Below are positions 56,425-64,000 of a stretch of DNA of 64,000 nt, one piece after another. This stretch comes from Limosilactobacillus coleohominis 101-4-CHN (GTDB taxonomy: Bacteria; Bacillota; Bacilli; Lactobacillales; Lactobacillaceae). Both the position numbers and the translations under genes were made by a program. How positions within the stretch are numbered: position 1 is the stretch's first letter; the number at the start of each line of letters is the position of its first letter. The stretch is taken from NCBI RefSeq assembly GCF_000161935.1, contig NZ_GG698804.1:116859-180858 (forward strand). Direction: 5' to 3'. The notes beneath the pieces are model-generated. The model did not search any database. It was not told the DNA's origin and worked only from the letters and a program-made list of their open reading frames with translations.

Positions 56425-57099
56425 TTAACTAGCTAGTGTCACACTCCAAACTTGGCGACAACCAGCTTGCCGGCATAGCGTTGCTGCGTGGTAAAGCGTT
56501 CGTCCAGTAGTATAAACGTCATCAACTAAGACAATTCGTTTGCCAGATACTACACTAGGCTGAAGGAGTTTGAACGGTTGTTTCGTCCGGAGTCGTTGCT
56601 CACGAGTTTTTGATGACTGTGGAGCCGACTTCTTCACTTCTTGAGTAACTAATAGCCCTGTTTGAACCTCCATTTCTAGTAATCCCGTTACTTGGTTAAA
56701 TCCACGTGTTTGCCAAGTACGTTCATGGACGGGAATCGGTATAATTAAATCTGGCTTGCGCCTGGTAACCAAACTACTCATTTCCTCAACAAACACGTGT
56801 CGGAGACGATAATCCCCTTGAAATTTATAATCATGCATGTACTGCTTCATGGCCCGATTATACTGATATAAACTCTCGTTAGCTAGTAAAAAGCCGGTTA
56901 AACTACGCCACCGTTGACAATCAGCACAGTACTGCCCACGTTGCCGACCACAACCTTGACAGCGATTCTCTGAACCAATTTTTATAAATTGTTGGCGACA
57001 CTTATCACAAATTTTCTTCTTATCGGGGGATATCATTAATAATTGCATCAACGTGGATTGGCCACTAATTGAACATCCACATATTAAACATTTCGACAT
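56425..57099 (-). CDS. comFC: ComF family amidophosphoribosyltransferase-like protein
   Basis: 224 residues: N-terminal zinc fingers (CLICGC at 4-9, CDKCRQ, CQGCGR, CADCQR) and a phosphoribosyltransferase-like domain with VLVDDVYTTGRTLYHAA near residues 190-206. Required for DNA uptake in Bacillus and streptococci. Overlaps comFA by 16 bases. Confidence 0.94.
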   Translation of the reverse strand: MSKCLICGCSISGQSTLMQLLMISPDKKKICDKCRQQFIKIGSENRCQGCGRQRGQYCADCQRWRSLTGFLLANESLYQYNRAMKQYMHDYKFQGDYRLRHVFVEEMSSLVTRRKPDLIIPIPVHERTWQTRGFNQVTGLLEMEVQTGLLVTQEVKKSAPQSSKTREQRLRTKQPFKLLQPSVVSGKRIVLVDDVYTTGRTLYHAATLCRQAGCRQVWSVTLAS

Positions 57100-58418
57100 T
57101 GTAATCTCCTACCAAGTCGATTCAGGAACTTAATCTGACGCACTGCTGAACTAACTGTCAGGGTATTACCACCAATAAAAAAGGTGATTTGACCATCCGG
57201 GTAATCGGCGGAGCGGCCTACCCGACCAGCAATCTGTACTAACGCAGAACTTGAAAAAACCTCATCATCAGCACCGATAACACAAACGTCAATTGCCGGA
57301 AAAGTGACGCCGCGTTCCAGGATTGTGGTCGTAATTAAAAATTGGTACTGCCCTTCCCGCATTCCTTGAACCTTTGCCAACCTTTCATCATCTGCAGCAT
57401 ACACTGTCGTAAAGGCAGCTTCCGGAATTATTTTCTTAAGAGCATCTGCAACCGGCGTTAAGTCTGAAACATGTGGTACAAACATTAAAAAACGTTTCTT
57501 TATTTGCACATGACGATTCACCCAGCGAATCACCATTATTGGTAATCTGCCATGTGCTAACCGGCACCGCCATTTTGAACTAATTTTGATGCACTTAATT
57601 TCCGGTAACAAATGTCCATGATAACGAAGAGGTAAATGACTAACCGTTAACCGATGCCGTTTTATCTCACGCAACATTGTTTGACCAGGTGTTGCTGTCA
57701 TCATTAAAAGACCTCCCGTCGATTTTTTCGCCTGATGCGTGGCAAACAGTAACTGATGATTAGCTGCATATGGAAACGAGTCCACCTCATCCACAATCAG
57801 TAAATCAAATGCATGATAGAAGCGAAGCAATTGGTGCGTCGTACATACGGTTAATGGACAATACCGGTACGGCTGCTCCTGCTGACCATGTAATAAAATC
57901 ATTGGTATTTTTTGAAATGCTTGCTGTAAACGCGGAAATAATTCCAAACAGACATCCACTCGTGGTGAAGCAATGCAAACCCGCTCCCGTTTTTTGAGTG
58001 CCTGTTCAATGGTTGAAAACATCATCTCCGTTTTACCAGCCCCGGTCACTGCCCATAGTAAATGTTGTCGATGCTTGGCCATCGCCTTTCGTACCTCTTC
58101 TGCTACCCGTGATTGTAATGGTGAAAGCTGTCCTCGCCACGTTAACGGTTCCGTTGGTGGAGAAAATTGGTTTGGCTCTGGAACATGGTAAAATAAATCT
58201 AACGTCGATACTCGCCCTAAGTTAATACACTGTGGGCAATAATATTGTCCATGCGGTAATACACCCTCCTCACGTGCAGTCACAGCATTACAGCGCAAAC
58301 AACGAACCGAAGTGGTGACTGCCAATGTCGGCAAAACCTGCACTGTAGTTGGTAACTTCAGTGGAAGATCAACTTTTGAAACGAGTTCGCGACGACCATA
58401 TAATAAACTAATATCCAT
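57084..58418 (-). CDS. comFA: Competence DNA-uptake helicase ComFA
   Basis: 444 residues: a four-Cys zinc finger (CLRCNA and CPQCIN, about 40-66), Walker A VTGAGKTEM, a DEVD box (VDEVDSF) and helicase motif VI region QIAGRVGRS. Drives single-stranded DNA across the membrane during transformation. The gene appears intact, so competence may be functional if the other com genes are. Confidence 0.95.
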   Translation of the reverse strand: MDISLLYGRRELVSKVDLPLKLPTTVQVLPTLAVTTSVRCLRCNAVTAREEGVLPHGQYYCPQCINLGRVSTLDLFYHVPEPNQFSPPTEPLTWRGQLSPLQSRVAEEVRKAMAKHRQHLLWAVTGAGKTEMMFSTIEQALKKRERVCIASPRVDVCLELFPRLQQAFQKIPMILLHGQQEQPYRYCPLTVCTTHQLLRFYHAFDLLIVDEVDSFPYAANHQLLFATHQAKKSTGGLLMMTATPGQTMLREIKRHRLTVSHLPLRYHGHLLPEIKCIKISSKWRCRLAHGRLPIMVIRWVNRHVQIKKRFLMFVPHVSDLTPVADALKKIIPEAAFTTVYAADDERLAKVQGMREGQYQFLITTTILERGVTFPAIDVCVIGADDEVFSSSALVQIAGRVGRSADYPDGQITFFIGGNTLTVSSAVRQIKFLNRLGRRLQCRNV

Positions 58419-58478
58419 AATTTCCCTCCCATTATTTAAAGACGAAAATTAATTGCATTTTTGTGAGGTAATTTTAAA

Positions 58479-59120
58479 ATGACTACTCAAGATTATTTAA
58501 CAATTCGTGAAAATACGACACACGAAATTACCATCAAAAAATCACGGTTCATCTGCTCGCTTGCCCGGGTGAAAGACGAAGCTGCAGCAAGAGCCTTTAT
58601 CGATAAGATTAAAGCTATTCATCGCAAGGCAACCCATAATTGCTTTGCTTATCAAATTGGCACCGATGATCATATCCAACGAGAAAGTGACAATGGCGAA
58701 CCGAGTGGGACTGCAGGGATCCCGATTTTGGAAGCATTACAATTAGTGGGTGTCCACGATGTATGTGCTGTGGTGACCCGTTACTTTGGTGGAATCAAGC
58801 TGGGCGCTGGTGGTCTTATCCGCGCATACAGCAATGCGACTTCCGAAACAATCAAACAAGCGGGCCTCGTTCAACGCGTTCAACAAGCCTTGCTCCAAAT
58901 TAACGTGCCCTACAAATTACATGATCAATTAATTTACTTTCTGAAGGAACAACAATTAGAAGTTGCCAACGAAGAATACGGTGTAGATGTTCAAACTACC
59001 ATTTTCGTGGATGAAGCGCAGGTTTCAGCTGTGCAAGAACAACTGACCAACCGATTCAGTGATCAACTCACAATCCACAAAAATGGCACCAGGTTTCATG
59101 AAATTCCATACGAAAATTAA
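58479..59120 (+). CDS. YigZ/IMPACT family protein
   Basis: 213 residues. The N-terminal IMPACT domain (RENTTHEITIKKSRFICSLA; then DNGEPSGTAGIPIL and VTRYFGGIKLGAGGL) is followed by a DUF1949 ferredoxin-like domain. Function in bacteria unclear; structural data suggest RNA or protein binding. GAGG site; divergent from comFA. Confidence 0.93.
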   Translation: MTTQDYLTIRENTTHEITIKKSRFICSLARVKDEAAARAFIDKIKAIHRKATHNCFAYQIGTDDHIQRESDNGEPSGTAGIPILEALQLVGVHDVCAVVTRYFGGIKLGAGGLIRAYSNATSETIKQAGLVQRVQQALLQINVPYKLHDQLIYFLKEQQLEVANEEYGVDVQTTIFVDEAQVSAVQEQLTNRFSDQLTIHKNGTRFHEIPYEN

Positions 59121-59125
59121 AAAAT

Positions 59126-59155
59126 CGGCGTATGCAAAATAGTCTGCATACGCCG
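59126..59155. terminator. Terminator after the YigZ-like gene
   Basis: CGGCGTATGCA (59126-59136) pairs with TGCATACGCCG (59145-59155). Confidence 0.8.
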
Positions 59156-59166
59156 TTTAACTTATC

Positions 59167-59451
59167 TCAGCCAAGCAACTTGGCAATTACATTTAAAATA
59201 ATCAGAACTAGGCATAGAGCCAATAGTAACCGCACAGTGCGTTTCATGTGTCGATCACCACTTTGAATTTTATCCCAGTGGAGACCGATAAACCCGCCTA
59301 CGATCGCCAAACAACCAATAATGCCACAAATTCCAGAGTAAAAGTGATTATGCTGAATGGTAAAGGATGCTAAGAATACTAATCCAAGCACAAACGCTAA
59401 CCCACTCAGTAAAGTTCGTCTATCCACAATTTCTCCAATCTTACTATTCAT
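59167..59451 (-). CDS. Small membrane protein downstream of kimA
   Basis: 94 residues from MNSKIGEIV, three hydrophobic segments (about 13-28, 34-57 and 76-92). Its ATG overlaps the end of kimA by eight bases, so it is probably translated by coupling. No family recognised with confidence. Possibly linked to potassium uptake by position. Confidence 0.7.
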   Translation of the reverse strand: MNSKIGEIVDRRTLLSGLAFVLGLVFLASFTIQHNHFYSGICGIIGCLAIVGGFIGLHWDKIQSGDRHMKRTVRLLLALCLVLIILNVIAKLLG

Positions 59452-61282
59452 GTAAGTGATAACTATAAGTTGCCACAACAATATTCTGCCGTGAGTTTAG
59501 CACGGTCCGTAAACGCAGACTAGTTTGGTTGTGGAGGATCAATTGCCAAGGATGCTTTGGGATAAATTGTGGAACCAGAACTGTCGTGGAATAGTTCCGC
59601 GCTTCCGCTCGCTTAGCAATGACATCAACAAACCGTAACGTCGGTGTGGCAATGGACCGGTAGGAGGAATGAATGTCAACAAAACGGACATCTGGATATT
59701 CTGCCTTAAACTCATTGGCTGTTTTATGTTCCTTACCAGGGTTCTCATCAAATGAAACGTGCATGGCAATAACGTAGTCACCAATTGACCGCGCATAGTT
59801 AATCGCCCCTCTGGTTACCCGGGTGACATTACCAACCAAAACGATGACCGTTGAGCCATCATAATCATGAAGTTGAACTGCGGTCTTTTCAGCCACACGA
59901 AGCTGTTTGCCAACTTTAATGTAGTGGCTGTGAATCTTATGGAACATCCACAATAAGCAAGGCATGATAATCAGGTATGGCCAAACATTTTCGAAGTGTT
60001 GCCAAAATAAGGCTGCGACTAGGGAAAGCGAAATTAATGCCCCCACAAAGTTGATGCAAGACTTTCCAATCCACCAGCCTTCCCGTTCCCGGAACCAGTG
60101 AATAATCATCGCAGATTGTGACAAGGTAAACGGCACAAACACCCCAACCGCATAGAGCGGAATCAGCATGCTGGTTTGCCCGTGGAAAATCAATATCAAC
60201 ACGATGGCCCCAACAGCCAGTGAAATGATCCCGTTAGAATAACCTAGTCGATCTCCCCGATCCATAAATGCGTGGGGAAGGAACTTATCTTTGGCCATAT
60301 TATAAGCCAAGATTGGAAAGGCTGAAAAACCGGTGTTTGCTGCTACCGCTAAAATCATCGCCGTTGATAATTGAAGTAAGTAGAAGCCTAATCCATGGCC
60401 GCCGAAAATCCTCGTTCCGATTTGTGAAAGAACCGTCACCTTAGCATTCGGCACAATCCCTAAGTAAAAGCCAAAGAAGATAATCGCAATGAAGAAGAAC
60501 GCTAAGATGGCACTCATGATGGCCAATGTGGTTGAAGCGTTTTTTTCTTTAGGTTCATTAAAGTTTGGCACTGCGTTACTTACCGCTTCGACCCCGGTTA
60601 GTGAGGAAGAACCAGCTGAAAATGCTCGAACGAACAGTACAAAGCTCATTCCAACAACTGGGGTTCCATAATCTGCAGGCGCATGATAGGTAATGTGCCC
60701 AGTCGCAATATTAACCGCACCAACAATCACCATTATAAAAATCATGATGACAAAGAAATACACTGGAACGGTCAGAAAGTTAGCACTCTCGCTCATTCCC
60801 CGTAAATTCATAAACATGATCAAAAGAACAATGATGACCGAAATAGGGACAGAGTATTTATACAATGCTGGAATGGCAGACGTGATAGCTTCGGTCCCAG
60901 AGGTTGTCGAAACCGCAACGGTCAACATATAGTCAACGAGCAACGAGCCACCAGCTATTAATCCCCCATTCTTACCCCAGTTTTTGGTAGCTACAATGTA
61001 GGCACCACCTCCACTTGGGTATGCATGAATAATCTGTTGGTAAGATAGCGTAATTGCCAATAATAGGACCAACACAATCGCAGCAATTGGTATCGAGTAC
61101 CACATTGCCATCGCCGACAAAGTTACCAGAACTGTCACAATCTGCTCTGGTCCATAAGCAACTGACGAAATTGCATCAGAAGAAAGCATTGCTAGTGCTT
61201 TAAACTTTGATAGGTGTGTTTTCCCTTCGTCAAGGGTTTTCAAGGGCTTTCCAATTAACACCCGTTTCAAATAACGCCACAT
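59444..61282 (-). CDS. kimA: KimA-type potassium importer (APC/KUP-like)
   Basis: 612 residues. The start RVLIGKPLKTLDEGK, then LSKFKALAMLSSDAISSVAY, and PSGGGAYIVATKNWG match the KimA (YdaO) family closely, not ordinary amino-acid permeases. Twelve membrane segments are followed by a cytoplasmic domain of about 150 residues with TVIVLVGNVTRVTRGAINYA. In Bacillus KimA is a high-affinity K+/H+ symporter inhibited by c-di-AMP and controlled by a ydaO riboswitch; the 90-base upstream gap here is too small for that riboswitch. GAGGAG site before the ATG. Confidence 0.88.
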   Translation of the reverse strand: MWRYLKRVLIGKPLKTLDEGKTHLSKFKALAMLSSDAISSVAYGPEQIVTVLVTLSAMAMWYSIPIAAIVLVLLLAITLSYQQIIHAYPSGGGAYIVATKNWGKNGGLIAGGSLLVDYMLTVAVSTTSGTEAITSAIPALYKYSVPISVIIVLLIMFMNLRGMSESANFLTVPVYFFVIMIFIMVIVGAVNIATGHITYHAPADYGTPVVGMSFVLFVRAFSAGSSSLTGVEAVSNAVPNFNEPKEKNASTTLAIMSAILAFFFIAIIFFGFYLGIVPNAKVTVLSQIGTRIFGGHGLGFYLLQLSTAMILAVAANTGFSAFPILAYNMAKDKFLPHAFMDRGDRLGYSNGIISLAVGAIVLILIFHGQTSMLIPLYAVGVFVPFTLSQSAMIIHWFREREGWWIGKSCINFVGALISLSLVAALFWQHFENVWPYLIIMPCLLWMFHKIHSHYIKVGKQLRVAEKTAVQLHDYDGSTVIVLVGNVTRVTRGAINYARSIGDYVIAMHVSFDENPGKEHKTANEFKAEYPDVRFVDIHSSYRSIATPTLRFVDVIAKRAEARNYSTTVLVPQFIPKHPWQLILHNQTSLRLRTVLNSRQNIVVATYSYHLHE

Positions 61283-61372
61283 AAGTTATTCTCCTCAAAA
61301 GTAATAAATCAAAAGCTATTCTACTCCACTCTCTTCGTGAATTGCTACCATTTTTGTGAAATAATCTAAATA

Positions 61373-62268
61373 TTAATTGCTTACCTTTGAATCTGGCAGC
61401 GATTGAAAAATTGTTGCTAAAATAATCAAGCCACTGCCAACCCAATCTGCTAAACCGAATGGCGTCGATAGGAAAGTCACTGCCAAAATCGTTGCTATCA
61501 ATGGCTCAAAGGCCGCTAACATTCCGGTAGTACTAGGTAGAATGTACTTCACGCTTCCTAGAAAAAGGGTATACGCAAACAATGTTCCAAAAATAATAAT
61601 AAAGAAAATCATACCAACATCATTGCTTGATAATTTAGGAACGGGAAATCGCCAATACAACGGTAGAAAAGCTAAACCAGAAATTAACATAGACCAACCC
61701 ACTACGTTGATGGTGCCATAGTTTTTGAATAAGTCTCGTGGCATAATCGTATTAATCGCTTCCGAAATTGCCGCTAATAATCCCCATAAACAAGCTAGCG
61801 GTGATAAAGCTAAATGATCGATATGACCACCTGTCACCAATAAGAACGTCCCAAGCAAGGCAACCACAATTGAGATAACATCTATCCGTCGAGGGAGCAT
61901 TTTAGTTCTAATTGCGAGATAGCTAATAATAAATACTGGTCCCAAAAATTGAATAACGGTCGCAGTTGGTGCATTACTATATTTGACTGCAACAAAATAT
62001 GATAACTGTGACGCACACATTTCGACAAATGAAAACAAAATTAAGTAACCAATTCGTGACCAACTGCTCAACAGCGCTTTAACTTTAGCAAAGTTCTTAA
62101 TGATTGAGAAAACAACAAGAAGCCCCCTGCTCCCAGTAACCGCAATCCAACTAGCCAATACTCATTAATTGTTGGATTAGCAAACAAGTATTGGACCGCA
62201 GCCCCCGAGGCACCCCATAAAATGGCACCGCTAATGGCCATAGTAATCCCAATTTGTCGTGAACTAAT
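61373..62268 (-). pseudogene. EamA family transporter with frameshift and lost start codon
   Basis: Two frames together give one EamA (DMT) transporter. From 62241 the first frame reads MAISGAILWGASGAA, then WLVGLRLLGAGG, and soon stops. The other frame continues from LLVVFSIIKNFAKVKALLSS through YSNAPTATVIQFLGPVF to the end at 61373. One G added to the five-G run at 62123-62127 (minus strand) would restore a continuous product. The only strong ribosome site, GGAGGAG at 62274-62280, is five bases before an ATT (62268) instead of a normal start codon. Either a decayed gene, a phase-variable tract or a sequencing slip. Confidence 0.8.
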
Positions 62269-62341
62269 AATATCTCCTCCAATAGTAAATTACTAGCTTC
62301 AAAGTTATCATATTCCAATATAAAACCCAACCCTCATAACA

Positions 62342-62372
62342 AAAAAAGCTCTAGGAATCCTAGAGCTTTTTT
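62342..62372 (-). terminator. Terminator after groEL
   Basis: AAAGCTCTAGGA pairs with TCCTAGAGCTTT (62345-62369), T-run on the minus strand. Confidence 0.85.
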
Positions 62373-62392
62373 AACAGATAATTGATATTAGA

Positions 62393-64000
<1,608 letters not shown>

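Noticed and set aside
59167..59481. Longer start (59481) for the small membrane protein after kimA
   Set aside because: It would place the first residues deeper inside kimA without a ribosome site; the overlapping ATG at 59451 fits coupling.
61283..61372. ydaO-type c-di-AMP riboswitch before kimA
   Set aside because: Only 90 bases separate kimA from the upstream gene, too few for the motif.

Overview
The window is a chromosomal segment of a low-to-moderate GC Gram-positive bacterium of the family Lactobacillaceae. This rests on the gene order (uvrB-uvrA-rapZ-yvcK-whiA-clpP, cdaA-cdaR-glmM, hprK-lgt-gpsA-galU-trxB, hpf-secA-prfB), the strong AGGAGG-type ribosome sites and the tRNAs without an encoded CCA. 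A Limosilactobacillus-like heterofermenter is my best guess, but species cannot be fixed from sequence reading alone.

Layout. 1-4732: glmS (3' end cut off by the window edge) and the c-di-AMP operon cdaA-cdaR-glmM, all on the minus strand. 4844-13786: DUF1361 membrane protein, murB, a DnaQ-type exonuclease, the ung-pta-tsaE-GNAT run, a LURP-one protein, smpB, rnr and secG. 13840-16834: a CLC Cl-/H+ exchanger and an amino-acid permease. 16980-21567: the glycolytic genes gap, pgk, tpiA, eno. 21789-21952: tRNA-Arg(CCG) and tRNA-Leu(CAG).

21941-32347: a 10.4-kb integrated element in the 3' end of tRNA-Leu, bounded by a 19-bp direct repeat. It carries a tyrosine integrase and a double-HTH repressor on the plus strand. 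A divergent minus-strand operon holds an excisionase-like gene, several small unknowns, winged-helix replication-type proteins, an iteron region, tiny membrane peptides, a candidate type I toxin-antitoxin locus and an ArpU-like late regulator at the far end. No capsid, tail or terminase gene is recognisable. The organisation is that of a phage satellite (PICI-like), with a lipoprotein cargo gene between repressor and integrase.

32425-34214: a secreted/anchored protein, a zinc-ribbon membrane protein and two divergent microproteins (one basic, one acidic), each with its own clear promoter and terminator. 34344-46226: clpP (CtsR box plus a CIRCE-like element), whiA, yvcK, rapZ, uvrA, uvrB, a YfbR-like HD hydrolase, phosphoglucomutase and a HAD phosphatase. 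46273-53037: trxB, galU, gpsA, lgt, hprK, two membrane proteins and prfB with its programmed +1 frameshift. 53195-58418: secA, hpf, comFC, comFA. 58479-64000: yigZ-like, a small membrane protein, kimA (c-di-AMP-linked K+ importer), a frameshifted EamA transporter and groEL (5' end cut off).

Functional threads: cell-wall precursor supply (glmS, glmM, murB, yvcK, rapZ) sits with c-di-AMP synthesis (cdaA/cdaR) and a likely c-di-AMP target (kimA); a compact glycolysis cluster; protein quality control (clpP, groEL); and competence/DNA repair genes. The most unusual features are the satellite and a dispersed hairpin family at three intergenic sites whose stems differ by compensatory changes.
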